A stretch of 64,000 nt of DNA, from the NCBI RefSeq assembly GCF_900169165.1, contig NZ_FXYY01000018.1, positions 1 to 64,000 on the forward strand, in the 5' to 3' direction. This stretch comes from Brevibacterium linens ATCC 9172. Lineage in GTDB: Bacteria; Actinomycetota; Actinomycetes; Actinomycetales; Brevibacteriaceae. A program made the translations under genes and the position numbers. The notes under the pieces were generated by a model. The model was given only the letters and a program-made list of their open reading frames with translations. It was not told the DNA's origin and searched no databases. Positions 1-7,955 of the stretch are shown here, piece by piece (the stretch's first letter is position 1; every line of letters starts with the position of its first letter).

Positions 1-111
1 TTTGCCTACGTCAAGCAATGGCGGGGGTTAGCGACGAGATACGACAAGCTCGCCATCACCTATCGAGCGGCCGTCGTGATCAGCGCGATCCTGACATGGC
101 TCCGCCAATAA
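1..111 (+). pseudogene. IS5-family transposase, C-terminal end (cut by window edge)
   Basis: The frame is open from the first base and ends with TAA at 109-111, giving 36 residues. The run KQWRGLATRYDKLA followed by a TYRAAVV-type helix and ILTWLR is the usual C-terminus of IS5-group DDE transposases, after the catalytic Glu. The upstream part lies outside the window, so it cannot be said whether the element is intact. The right terminal inverted repeat should lie just downstream (112-170), but it cannot be identified without the left end. Confidence 0.7.
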
Positions 112-174
112 AGGAGACATGCCCTAGATTGCGAAGCGAGTTCACGTCGTAGTCGAAGCATGTCTGCTTGGAAT

Positions 175-216
175 CTGTTAATCGTGAGGTCGGGGGATCG
201 AGTCCCCCTCCCGCTA
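175..216 (+). tRNA. 3' half of a tRNA-like sequence (GTT anticodon loop), 5' half missing
   Basis: Bases 175-181 form a normal anticodon loop (CTGTTAA, anticodon GTT, Asn). They are followed by a 5-nt stem strand, an AGGTC variable loop, a perfect 5-bp T-stem (192-196 with 204-208) around ATCGAGT, and a 7-nt acceptor strand. The bases before 175 do not pair with the anticodon stem strand (GGAAT against TCGTG), and no D-arm or 5' acceptor strand is seen. A terminator follows directly. The discriminator would be A, not the G usual for Asn, so the isotype is unsure. This looks like a tRNA cut at the anticodon loop, as left by integration or rearrangement. Confidence 0.35.
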
Positions 217-222
217 CCGATC

Positions 223-261
223 AACTCCCTCATCAGGATGATGAATCCGATGGGGGAGTTT
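223..261 (+). terminator. Rho-independent-type hairpin after the tRNA-like fragment
   Basis: AACTCCCTCATC at 223-234 pairs with GATGGGGGAGTT ending at 260, with a short loop and a T-rich exit. It sits directly behind the tRNA-like 3' half, as expected for a former tRNA terminator. Confidence 0.6.
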
Positions 262-422
262 CTGTGTCCGGGGACTCCTTGAGACCGTGTTGCGCGATTC
301 CTTCCTGCCATGCCGGTCTTGCTCTGTGAGGTACGCCACAGACTGCAGAAGCGCAGTGACAACATCGGCGCGAGCCTCTCTTCCCAACACACCCGGTAGC
401 GACCGCCGACTCATCTTGCGGG

Positions 423-641
423 GTGCCCCCGCTAATGGAAGAAGCAATCGGGATGATCAGGGACGGACGCTCGGACGACGGCACCTGGACTCACGACCAT
501 CGTCTTGACGGCGACCTCTGGTTCCACGTCGACGCCCCGGTCGGCGAGCCCTCGAGGTGGGTGACTCTGCAGGCCCAACGGGTCCTCGACTGGTGGGCTG
601 GAACACAGCCGGTCTGGACTTCCACAGTCGCCGCTCAGTAA
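423..641 (+). pseudogene. C-terminal fragment of a squalene/terpene-cyclase-like (alpha/alpha barrel) protein
   Basis: The translation contains EEAIGMIRDGRSDDGTW, then a WFHVD segment, GEPSRW, and TLQAQRVLDWW before TAA. This order matches the last repeat of the prenyltransferase/squalene-cyclase-like proteins common in actinobacteria. Only about 65 residues are recognisable. The upstream frame is closed by TGA at 357-359, with no family resemblance between. No ribosome binding site precedes it. It is therefore read as a remnant left beside the IS/tRNA scar. It could instead be a short expressed ORF starting at the GTG at 423, but that seems unlikely. Confidence 0.45.
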
Positions 642-709
642 CGCCACAGTCCCGCGCCAGAGCCGATATCCACGATGGTGTCATCACACCATCGAAGGAA
701 GGACAGCTC

Positions 710-1657
710 ATGGCTCGCGTACCCGAACCGGACCAGACCCCCAACGGACCCGCCTACGAAGGACGGCTCCTCGATCGACCCGAGGAGGAGGTCGTCGACC
801 AGGGCGCCTCGTTCGACATCCGCACCCTCTTCAGCCGACGTGGAGTCCTCGGGCTCGTCGGCGCCGGCGTCGGCACCATGGCCCTGGCCGCCTGCACCTC
901 CGAGGCCTCCGGCTCGACGAGCTTGGCCTCGAGCAGCAGCGGATCGGTCACCGAGATCCCCGACGAGACGGCAGGCCCGTACCCGGCGGACGGAACGAAC
1001 GGTCCGGACATCCTCGAAGATTCCGGAATCGTGCGCTCGGACATCCGCTCGAACATCGACGGGACCGACACCGTTGACGGGGTGCCTCTGACCTTCTCCC
1101 TCACGGTCACCGATATGGCCGGTGACAATGCTCCGTTCGAGGGCGCCGCCGTCTACGCGTGGCACTGTGATGCTCAGGGCCGCTACTCGATGTATTCCGA
1201 GGGAGTCGAGGACGCCACCTGGCTGCGCGGCGTCCAGGTCGCCGATGAGAACGGCGAGGTCACCTTCACCTCGATCTTCCCTGTCTGCTATTCCGGCCGA
1301 TGGCCGCACATCCACTTCGAGGTCTACCCGGACGTCGACTCCATCACCGACGCCGAGAATGCCATCGCCACCTCGCAGATGGCCATGCCCGAAGACGCCT
1401 GCAACGCCGTCTACGAACTCGACGCCTATGACGGATCGGTGAAGAACCTTGCGAACGTCAGCCTCGACGACGATAACGTTTTCGGCGACGACGGAGGCGA
1501 GCACCAGATCGCCACGATCAGCGGCGACACCGACTCCGGATACACCGCCACACTCGACGTCCCCGTCGACACCGACACCGAACCGACCGGCGGCGATGCC
1601 CCGGCAGGCGGAGGCCAGGGAGGAACCCCTCCCGAAGGCGCCCCCGAAAAGCCCTGA
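710..1657 (+). CDS. Tat-exported lipoprotein with intradiol ring-cleavage dioxygenase domain
   Basis: 315 residues. The family cleaves catechol-type aromatic rings between the two hydroxyls using Fe(III). An N-terminal extension of about 40 residues precedes a twin-arginine signal (FSRRGVLGLVGAG) ending in the lipobox LAAC, so the protein is probably exported folded and lipid-anchored outside. The dioxygenase signature includes ETAGPYPADG, the YAWHCDAQGRYSMY region and the ligand pair HIHFE in RWPHIHFE. The C-terminal tail is Gly/Pro-rich. The ATG at 710 has AAGGAAGGA at 695-703. The frame is open further upstream to 557, but that extension has no SD and spoils the signal. It lies immediately before a tat locus, so this is a likely dedicated substrate. 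The natural substrate is unknown. Confidence 0.8.
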   Translation: MARVPEPDQTPNGPAYEGRLLDRPEEEVVDQGASFDIRTLFSRRGVLGLVGAGVGTMALAACTSEASGSTSLASSSSGSVTEIPDETAGPYPADGTNGPDILEDSGIVRSDIRSNIDGTDTVDGVPLTFSLTVTDMAGDNAPFEGAAVYAWHCDAQGRYSMYSEGVEDATWLRGVQVADENGEVTFTSIFPVCYSGRWPHIHFEVYPDVDSITDAENAIATSQMAMPEDACNAVYELDAYDGSVKNLANVSLDDDNVFGDDGGEHQIATISGDTDSGYTATLDVPVDTDTEPTGGDAPAGGGQGGTPPEGAPEKP

Positions 1658-1681
1658 CAACTCCGGGAAAGGCTCGCCATC

Positions 1682-1966
1682 ATGCTGCACAACCTCACGG
1701 GCTGACACGCCCTCGTCATCCTCGCCATCATCATCCTCGTCTTCGGCGCGGCCAAGCTGCCCGCACTCGCCAAGAGCCTCGGACAGTCCGTGCGCATCCT
1801 CAAGGACGAATCGGCCGACACCCGGTCGGGTGAGGCGGCACCTGCGCCGCGATACGAAGCGGTGACCGACCCGATCGTCACCGATCCCACCCCTGCGCCC
1901 GCCTCGGCGAGGGACGATTCCACCGCCGAGGCCGGCCCAGCCGATCAGACACGGCCGCGATCATGA
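1682..1966 (+). pseudogene. tatA: tatA with in-frame TGA at codon 8 (Trp position)
   Basis: ATG at 1682 is preceded by GGGAAAGG at a normal distance. The reading is MLHNLTG, then TGA (1703-1705), then HALVILAIIILVFGAAKLP and LAKSLGQSVRILKDE, continuing open to TGA at 1964-1966. TatA proteins typically have a Trp-His pair just before the membrane helix, so TGG to TGA is the simplest explanation. After the stop comes the complete family layout: transmembrane helix, FGAAKLP hinge, amphipathic helix and acidic tail. The stop overlaps the tatC start (ATGA). No good start codon lies between the TGA and the helix, so reinitiation would lose the membrane segment. A sequencing error cannot be excluded. 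Confidence 0.75.
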
Positions 1967-2790
1967 GCACCGCCGCCGCGGAGAAGATGCCGCTGTCCAC
2001 GCACCTGCGGGAGGCGCGGACACGGGCGGTGCGCGCGGCGGTGGCACTGCTCATCGGCACGGTCGTCGGCTATTTCACGTCAGACCTCGTCATGGACGTC
2101 CTCCGCGCTCCGATCACCGACCTCGCCGCATCCCGCAGCGCTTCGCTCAACTACGACAGCGTCACCGGGGCCTTCGACCTGCAGCTGCGCAACGCCGTGT
2201 ACTCCGGAATCATCCTCTCCAGCCCGGTGTGGCTGGGGGAGATCTTCGGATTCCTCACCCCGGGTCTGACCGCGAAGGAGAAGAAGTACACGTTCGGCTT
2301 CCTCGGTGCCGCACTTCCTCTCTTCGTCGTCGGCTGCCTCACCGGCCTGTACGTCTTCCCGCGGATGGTCGAGGTGCTCACCTCATTCGCCTCGAGCGAG
2401 GACAGCACCATCCTCCAGGCGTCCTACTACTTCGACTTCGTCTTCAAGATCGTCATCGCCACCGGCATCGCCTTCGTCCTCCCGGTCTTCCTCGTCGTCC
2501 TCAACTTCATCGGACTGCTCTCTGCCCGATCGATCGCGAAGGCCTGGCGGGTCAGCATCGTCGGAATCGTCGTCTTCGCCGCCCTGGTCACCCCCGCCGC
2601 CGATGTGCTGTCGATGTTCTTCGTCGCCGCCCCGATGGTCCTGCTCTTCCTCGCCGCGCTCGCCATCGCGTGGCTCCACGCCCGGGCCCGCAGGTACCGC
2701 TCGAACCTCGGGGCGCCGACTGCCGATGAACTGAAGACCGGACGAGCGCAGACCACGCCCACGGAAAGGAGCCGGACATGTTCGGCCTGA
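1963..2790 (+). CDS. tatC: Twin-arginine translocase subunit TatC
   Basis: 275 residues. TatC is the polytopic receptor that binds twin-arginine signal peptides in the Tat export system. The N-terminal cytoplasmic segment (PLSTHLREARTR) matches the conserved family start. Hydrophobic segments follow near residues 25, 75, 110, 160, 195 and 215, and the FLTPGLTAKEKKY loop is characteristic. The ATG overlaps the tatA stop by four bases and the end overlaps tatB by 13, so the three are translationally coupled. The short C-terminus is Thr/Arg-rich. With the interrupted tatA upstream, function may depend on a TatA made elsewhere in the genome. Confidence 0.88.
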   Translation: MSTAAAEKMPLSTHLREARTRAVRAAVALLIGTVVGYFTSDLVMDVLRAPITDLAASRSASLNYDSVTGAFDLQLRNAVYSGIILSSPVWLGEIFGFLTPGLTAKEKKYTFGFLGAALPLFVVGCLTGLYVFPRMVEVLTSFASSEDSTILQASYYFDFVFKIVIATGIAFVLPVFLVVLNFIGLLSARSIAKAWRVSIVGIVVFAALVTPAADVLSMFFVAAPMVLLFLAALAIAWLHARARRYRSNLGAPTADELKTGRAQTTPTERSRTCSA

Positions 2791-3266
2791 GCTTCGAGAA
2801 GATCGTCCTCGTCGGCATCATCGCCGCGATCATCCTCGGCCCGAGGCGGCTGCCCCACTACGCTGAGAAACTCGGCGAAATGGTTCGCGTGCTTCGTGCC
2901 CAGGTCGAGGCCGCGCGGACACGCGCCGCCGAAACCGTGGGCGCTGAGGACTGGCAGACGCTCGATCCCCGCCAGTATGATCCGCGGCGGATCATCCGCG
3001 ACGCACTGGAGGCACCGAATCCGGAGCCCGCCGAGGCGGCCGGCAGCTATGTCATCACCGGATCGTCGGGACACCCGCGGAGACGCTTCGTCGCCCACGC
3101 GGACGACAGCCACGCGGGCGACAGCCGTGCGGGCGACGAAGTCAGCGCTGACGAGAACCCGGCGACCGGGCGGAGAGGGGAGGGCCGCCTCGGCGATCTG
3201 CAGGAGGCCCCGGAGATCGGGGATCGCGTCGGCCGGGAGAAGGCCGCCTCGGTGATCAGTCCTTGA
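2778..3266 (+). CDS. tatB: TatB-like Sec-independent translocase subunit
   Basis: 162 residues. It begins MFGLSFEKIVLVGIIAAIILGPRRLP, the TatB arrangement: a short hydrophobic helix, the GP hinge, then an amphipathic helix (YAEKLGEMVRVLRAQVEAART). The long charged tail carries repeated HAGDS/RAGDE units and has no assigned role. AAAGGAG lies 11 bases before the ATG. TatB and TatC form the signal-peptide receptor, and TatA then polymerises to form the channel. The gene order tatA-tatC-tatB differs from the common tatABC. The 3' end overlaps the convergent lipoprotein gene by 11 bases and carries one copy of the 14-bp motif. Confidence 0.8.
   Translation: MFGLSFEKIVLVGIIAAIILGPRRLPHYAEKLGEMVRVLRAQVEAARTRAAETVGAEDWQTLDPRQYDPRRIIRDALEAPNPEPAEAAGSYVITGSSGHPRRRFVAHADDSHAGDSRAGDEVSADENPATGRRGEGRLGDLQEAPEIGDRVGREKAASVISP
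3183..3196 (+). repeat. 14-bp motif copy 1 (inside tatB tail)
   Basis: GGCCGCCTCGGCGA, exact; a near copy with one change in the CGGCGA part follows at about 3242. Confidence 0.6.
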
Positions 3267-3867
3267 AGTCGAAGTCGTCCTTGTCGATTCCGGGGAACTT
3301 GAGTTCGTACTTGATCATCTCGCCCTTGTGGTCGACGATCTTCACGGTGCCGTAATAGGTCTTCTCGCCCTCGTAGGCCGACTTGTCCTTGACTGTGACA
3401 TCGCAGGTCTCGAATCCGTACCATTCGCGCAGGTCCATATCGTCACCGCAATCGGCCTTCTTCACCTTCATGTCGAGTTTGTTCTCGAACAGGTCGATGA
3501 GGTCGGCCTCGATGGATCTGGCAGGCACGGTGCCGTTTCCCTCTTCGTCGACTTTCATCGCATCGTCGCTGGCCCAGTTCGTCGTCGTCGCGGCATCAGC
3601 GAACGGGTCGGTCGACTTCGTGTCGGTCGGTTCCGCCTCGGCGGGTTCCGACGCCGGTGTCTCCGCCGCCTTCGACTCGACGGCACCTCCGCCGAAGCCG
3701 CCGTCCGATGAGTCCTCGCTCTCGGTCGACTGTGCCGCTTCGGACTGCTCACCTCCGGCGGGGTTGTCGCCGGAGCCTCCGCATGCGGCCAAGGTCAAGG
3801 CAAGAGCCGTTCCTGCAGCGGCGGTCAGCAGGCGGGGCGCCCAAGTGGTCCGGCGTATCGGGGTCAT
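3256..3867 (-). CDS. Lipoprotein with DUF4333-like C-terminal domain
   Basis: 203 residues. A lipoprotein signal (RLLTAAAGTALALTLAAC) places it on the outer face of the membrane. A linker of about 75 residues rich in Glu, Ser and Ala follows. The C-terminal domain has two Cys in ADCGDDMDL and FETCDVTV, separated as in DUF4333, with a following beta-rich VKIVDHKG segment. The start at 3867 has AAGGAG a few bases before it on the minus strand; longer in-frame starts up to 4041 lack one. The function is unknown. It is convergent with tatB and is not obviously part of an operon. Confidence 0.65.
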   Translation of the reverse strand: MTPIRRTTWAPRLLTAAAGTALALTLAACGGSGDNPAGGEQSEAAQSTESEDSSDGGFGGGAVESKAAETPASEPAEAEPTDTKSTDPFADAATTTNWASDDAMKVDEEGNGTVPARSIEADLIDLFENKLDMKVKKADCGDDMDLREWYGFETCDVTVKDKSAYEGEKTYYGTVKIVDHKGEMIKYELKFPGIDKDDFDFKD

Positions 3868-4200
3868 GGTCTGGCTCCTTCGCACTCTCGCGATCACAGA
3901 AGTTGTCGGTACGTCAACGATTCTGCCATGGCCGATTGCTGTCAGACGTCGAATCATGTGAGCATCCGGCGACAGCTGTGGCGATTCGGGCACATCCGTG
4001 CCGGGGGCTGACCACGTTTCAGGTCGGGACGTGAGTATCACTCACCGCTCCTGGCACAACCACCCGTTGCAACAGGAAGTAATGCGAGGAACGGCCCGTG
4101 ATGATCGAGCACCTGTAGGAGATGACGCCGCCGGTGCGAGGTGAAGGCAACGGCGCAGGTTGCGGGTGACGGTGCGTGATGACGGCCTGCTGGTGCCCGG
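3868..4200. other. Gene-poor stretch (333 bp)
   Basis: No convincing coding sequence or hairpin was recognised. It holds the upstream region of the lipoprotein gene and the downstream region of the serine hydrolase gene, both on the minus strand. Long open frames here are antisense artefacts of GC-rich codon use. Confidence 0.5.
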
Positions 4201-5457
4201 CTACTCCGCGGTGGGGGAGTTCACGGCCTTCGCGAGAGCCTCGAAGGCGCGGATCGTCGGGAACATCTTCGTCGCATCCTGCGGCAGCCCCCAGCTCGAG
4301 AGCTTGACGCCGAGGACATTGGCGCCTGGGTTCATGTAGATCATCTGCCCGTGGATGCCCAGAGCCAGGAAGGCGTGGGAGTCGGGGAACGGGAACCAGA
4401 ACTGGTTGTGATACGCCCCGCCCGGCATCCGATTGTCTCCGGGCCCATCGGCGAACGCCTGCCGCACATCCTCGGTGGTGGTCAGCGTATCGCCGATCCA
4501 CGTCGTCGGAGCCACCTGCTGTCCGGTCAGCGACTGGCCGCGGTTGATGTAGACGTAGCCGAATCGGGCGAGATCGCGCAGACTCGTGTTGATGCCGCCG
4601 TCGAACATCCCGACCCCGTACTGGTCGGTGGCGATGATCGCGTCCTGTTCGGCACCGATCCGCGACCACAGCACCCGTGACATGAGCGACTGCATGCGTT
4701 CGCCGGCGATCTTCTCGCACACCCAGCCGAGCACATCGGTCTCGCACGACCGGTATTCGAAGACTCCGCCGTGGTCGGACTTCGCTTCGAGCGTGGCAAG
4801 GAACTCGTACATGCCGATGCCCGGGTTCTCCCGCTTGGCCTCGGCCCAGCCGATCTGCTCCTCGATCTGTCTGACCTCGGACTTCGGGTCGAGGTAGTTC
4901 TCGGAGAAGCGGATGCCCGAACGCATATCGAGGGTGTGTCGCACGGTCGCCCCGGCGTAGCCGGAATCGGCGAGCTCGGGAACATAGTCGGTGATGAGAC
5001 GGTTCGGATCGAGGTCGCCGGAACCGGCGAGGACACCTGCGACGGTGCCGACAAGAGATTTCGACACGGACATGAGCAGATGTTCGGTCGCCGGGGTCAT
5101 CTCCCCGAAGTACTCCTCGGTGAGCACGGTCCCGTTGTGCATGAACATCCACGCATCCGTGTCCGTGGATCCGATGACGCTGCGGACGCTGCGGGCTTCC
5201 GAATACTCCGTGGCCGGCACCTCGACCTCGCCGAGGTCCTGAAGGTCGACGGACAGCTCGGCCACGGGTCCGGTGCCACGCGAGATCGGCGTCGTCGGCA
5301 GAACTCGTGCGACGTTCTGGAATGACCAGCGCACATTGTCCGGGTCCTGCCAGTTGTCCCGGTCGATCCCGGCAGCCGGATCGACGGGTGCCGATGGGGT
5401 CGGGATCTGGTCGGCTGGGGGAGTGGCCGCGGTGTGCTCCGGTGACGGTTCGATCAC
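4201..5457 (-). CDS. Serine hydrolase of the beta-lactamase / 6-aminohexanoate-dimer hydrolase (NylB-like) family
   Basis: 418 residues. The nucleophile motif is SVSK in LLMSVSKSLVG (SxxK), and the general-base Tyr lies in FEYRSCETD, where class C beta-lactamases have YxN. The GIHGQMIYMNPG segment corresponds to the third active-site motif region. These features and the length fit the NylB/EstB branch of serine hydrolases, which act on amides or esters. No signal peptide is seen, so the protein is probably cytoplasmic. The N-terminus is Pro/Ala-rich. It lies 124 bp downstream of the ATP-grasp gene on the same strand and may be co-transcribed. The natural substrate is unknown. Confidence 0.75.
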   Translation of the reverse strand: MIEPSPEHTAATPPADQIPTPSAPVDPAAGIDRDNWQDPDNVRWSFQNVARVLPTTPISRGTGPVAELSVDLQDLGEVEVPATEYSEARSVRSVIGSTDTDAWMFMHNGTVLTEEYFGEMTPATEHLLMSVSKSLVGTVAGVLAGSGDLDPNRLITDYVPELADSGYAGATVRHTLDMRSGIRFSENYLDPKSEVRQIEEQIGWAEAKRENPGIGMYEFLATLEAKSDHGGVFEYRSCETDVLGWVCEKIAGERMQSLMSRVLWSRIGAEQDAIIATDQYGVGMFDGGINTSLRDLARFGYVYINRGQSLTGQQVAPTTWIGDTLTTTEDVRQAFADGPGDNRMPGGAYHNQFWFPFPDSHAFLALGIHGQMIYMNPGANVLGVKLSSWGLPQDATKMFPTIRAFEALAKAVNSPTAE

Positions 5458-5581
5458 TCTTCACCTCTGATTCTCGCATCGGATCGGGCGCGGAACGTGT
5501 CCGCGGGCGGCAGCTGGCAGCCGCCTCGGTTCGTGTTGAGGTTATCACCGAGGCGGCTCCGCCCACCGTGGATGTGTGGGC

Positions 5582-7321
5582 TCAGTCGCCCTTGGCTCCC
5601 GGCCCGCCGAGAGCCGGCGACGGATCGTCGGCGACGACCGGGACTCCGGCATACATCGCGCGGATCGAGTCGATGAAGTGCTTGGCCCGGATGCTCAGCG
5701 CATCGGGTCCGCCGACATTCGTCTGCAGCGGATTCTTCGTCACCAGCACTCCGAGGTCCGCCCCTTTCCAGCGATAGTCCCCGGCACCGAAGATGCGCAG
5801 GAAGAACACCTCGCTGCCGTTCTGCAGCGGGTGCCAGTCGAGCGCGGCACGTTTGTACGTCAGCGTCCCGTACTGGTCGAGATAGTACTGACCCGTCAGC
5901 GGGGAATGCGTGATGTACTCGGTGATCGGAGCCGTCTCCTTGATGATCATCTGGCTCCACTCATCGGCTCCGGAGAGCTCTTCCCAGCGCTCGTTGATCT
6001 CGTTGATGTCGAGGTCGAACTCGACATCGAGGTACTCGAGCAGATGGAACAGGAACAGCGGCACATCGGCATAGGCGCCTGCGGTGACGTTCGTGATCGC
6101 CGAGGCCCCGGAGATGCGCGGGTTGAGCTCACCGAGGTAGCAGTCGTCGTTGTCGAGATCGACGAGGACATCGACTTCGAAGAACCCGCGGTAGCCGCGT
6201 TTGCGCAGACCTTCGCCCATCTTGCGCACGAGCTCACGGGTCTGCGCTCGCTGTTCTGCATTGAGGACATCGGGTTTCATCTCATTGCCGCACCAGCCGC
6301 CCTTGTACGGGGTGAGTTCGGCGAAGCCCGCCAGCTCCGTGAGATACGGACCGACGACGACTCCGCTGGAGGTGATGACCGCCTCGACGGCGACCGGAGT
6401 GTTGTTGATCCGCTTCATCACCTTCAGCTGCTCGCCGATGATGTCGTCCTTGTGCGTCTCCCAACCGGAGGCATCGGAGATGAAGAACGTCGTCTTCCCG
6501 GAATCCCCGTAGGGGGTCTGCACGACGAGATCCGTGCCCAGCCCCGCCTCGGCGGCCCGCTCATTGAGCTCGTCATAGGTGTCAGCGGTGGTCAGCACGT
6601 TCGGGACGGAGAACGCACCGGCCTCATTGCCGAGCTTCGTCGTCTCGATCTTCGAATCGAGCTGATTGCGCAGAGCCGCCGACGGCAGGATGAGATCGTA
6701 GCCGAGTTCCCGGCAGATCCGCTCCGTCTCCTCGTCGAAGAAGACCATCGCGACCTTCACCCGCTCACCATGGGGGACATTGCGCGTCATATGAGCACGC
6801 ACCTCGGCGTTGAGCAGCAGCCAGTTGTTGATCGCCTCACCCGATTCGAACTCGACATAGGGCTTGTAACGCGGGGAGAACACGCGCGGATGCCCGCCGT
6901 CCCAGCCGTCGTAGTAGGTGATGTACGAGAAATTGCGCACCCACCGGTCGAGACCGAGCAGGTTGAATGGGGTGGCGCCGACGAAGAAGATCGGGGTCTG
7001 ATTCGTGCGGAAGTAGTGCCGGACCTCGGACACGTTGCGCAGCGGTCGATGCAGCTGGACCCTGTCGGCTTCCTTGCCGGCATAGGCGGCGTCGGTGGCC
7101 ACGGCCACCTCGACCTGCGGTGGGGCGTCATCGGCTGCGGCCGGTCCGGAAGCGGCTGTCGCGGTTGCCGGCGCAGCGGCCGCCGGCGCACCGGCGGCGG
7201 GAGCGCCGGGACCGGGAGCCTGCGGTGAGGGGACCGCGACTGCGTCTTTGACTCGCGCGCCGGGTTTCGCCGTCTGTGCCTCGGGGCTCGTCGGGTCTGC
7301 GCTGGGGGATTCGTTCGTCAT
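5582..7321 (-). CDS. ATP-grasp enzyme (biotin-carboxylase-like fold), substrate unknown
   Basis: 579 residues. After an Ala/Pro-rich N-terminal region of about 75 residues comes an ATP-grasp core. VVQTPYGDSGKTTFF resembles the nucleotide-binding loop, FFEVDVLVDLDNDDC leads into CYLGELNPRISGAS, which holds the metal-binding Glu and Asn, and GGWCGNEMKPDV lies between. ATP-grasp enzymes join an acyl-phosphate to an amine or thiol. No partner domain such as a biotin carrier is attached. The ATG at 7321 has AAGGAG just upstream on the minus strand; the frame could start at 7357 but without an SD. A neighbouring amide/ester hydrolase suggests linked synthesis and turnover of an amide; this is inference only. 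Confidence 0.7.
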   Translation of the reverse strand: MTNESPSADPTSPEAQTAKPGARVKDAVAVPSPQAPGPGAPAAGAPAAAAPATATAASGPAAADDAPPQVEVAVATDAAYAGKEADRVQLHRPLRNVSEVRHYFRTNQTPIFFVGATPFNLLGLDRWVRNFSYITYYDGWDGGHPRVFSPRYKPYVEFESGEAINNWLLLNAEVRAHMTRNVPHGERVKVAMVFFDEETERICRELGYDLILPSAALRNQLDSKIETTKLGNEAGAFSVPNVLTTADTYDELNERAAEAGLGTDLVVQTPYGDSGKTTFFISDASGWETHKDDIIGEQLKVMKRINNTPVAVEAVITSSGVVVGPYLTELAGFAELTPYKGGWCGNEMKPDVLNAEQRAQTRELVRKMGEGLRKRGYRGFFEVDVLVDLDNDDCYLGELNPRISGASAITNVTAGAYADVPLFLFHLLEYLDVEFDLDINEINERWEELSGADEWSQMIIKETAPITEYITHSPLTGQYYLDQYGTLTYKRAALDWHPLQNGSEVFFLRIFGAGDYRWKGADLGVLVTKNPLQTNVGGPDALSIRAKHFIDSIRAMYAGVPVVADDPSPALGGPGAKGD

Positions 7322-7505
7322 CGCACTACTCCTTACCAAATGTGATGTGGACAACATATATTAGTTTCGAAGCTATGAGGCCGATGGTGCAGGAATTGTA
7401 TGAACCGGATACGAACGCGCGATCAATTCTTCGCCGGTGAGCCTCATCCAGAGGCCGTGCCTTAGGCTGGTGTCGATACCGACCCCAGCAGAAGAGAGAG
7501 CGCAT

Positions 7506-7955
7506 ATGCCGGTGAATACGGAGAAGCAGGGGGCCACGTTCTTCCTGCCGCAGCCCTATGAGGTCTCCAGGGAGGCGATCGCGGAATTCGCGCTCGCCAC
7601 CGGAGCGAAGGCCGATTACCATTTCGACACCGAGGCGGCGACCGCGCTGGGCTACCGCGACGTCGTCGCCCCTGCCACCTTCGCCGTGATCATCGCGCAG
7701 AAATCGGAAGCCGCCTACATCTCCGACCCCGATTCGGGCATCGACTTCTCGAAGGTCGTCCACGGCTCCGAGCAGTTCTCGTTCACCCGTCCCATCGTCG
7801 CCGGCGACGTCCTGGCCGCCGTGACCCATGTCGACGGAGTCCGGGCCGCAGGCAGCAACGCCATGATCACCACCCGCACCGAGATCACCGATGTCGCGCA
7901 GCAGCCCGTCGTCACCGTGACCTCGACCATCGTCGTGAGAGGAGACGGAGAATGA
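7506..7955 (+). CDS. MaoC-like (3R)-hydroxyacyl-ACP dehydratase subunit, HadA-type
   Basis: 149 residues, ATG after an AGAAGAGAGAG purine stretch. The fold type is the N-terminal FAS1 dehydratase-like hot-dog domain: a RDVVAPATFAVII helix region, VHGSEQFSFTRPIVAGD, then the beta-sheet part. In mycolic-acid and related FAS-II systems HadA or HadC pairs with HadB to dehydrate 3-hydroxyacyl-ACP, HadA/C binding the chain and HadB supplying the active site. This protein lacks the DxNPIH catalytic motif, which fits the HadA role. The stop overlaps the start of the next gene (ATGA). Whether the organism runs FAS-II elongation cannot be told from here. Confidence 0.8.
   Translation: MPVNTEKQGATFFLPQPYEVSREAIAEFALATGAKADYHFDTEAATALGYRDVVAPATFAVIIAQKSEAAYISDPDSGIDFSKVVHGSEQFSFTRPIVAGDVLAAVTHVDGVRAAGSNAMITTRTEITDVAQQPVVTVTSTIVVRGDGE

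Noticed and set aside
557-709. Upstream extension of the dioxygenase frame
   Set aside because: No SD, and it would bury the Tat signal 50 residues deeper; ATG 710 has a good SD.
1703-1705. TGA in tatA as selenocysteine codon
   Set aside because: No SECIS-like hairpin seen directly after it, and TatA has no selenoprotein members; Trp fits the family.
4019-5566. Second minus-strand frame over the hydrolase gene
   Set aside because: Composition is Arg/His-rich out-of-frame translation; the 4201-5457 frame has the SxxK motif.
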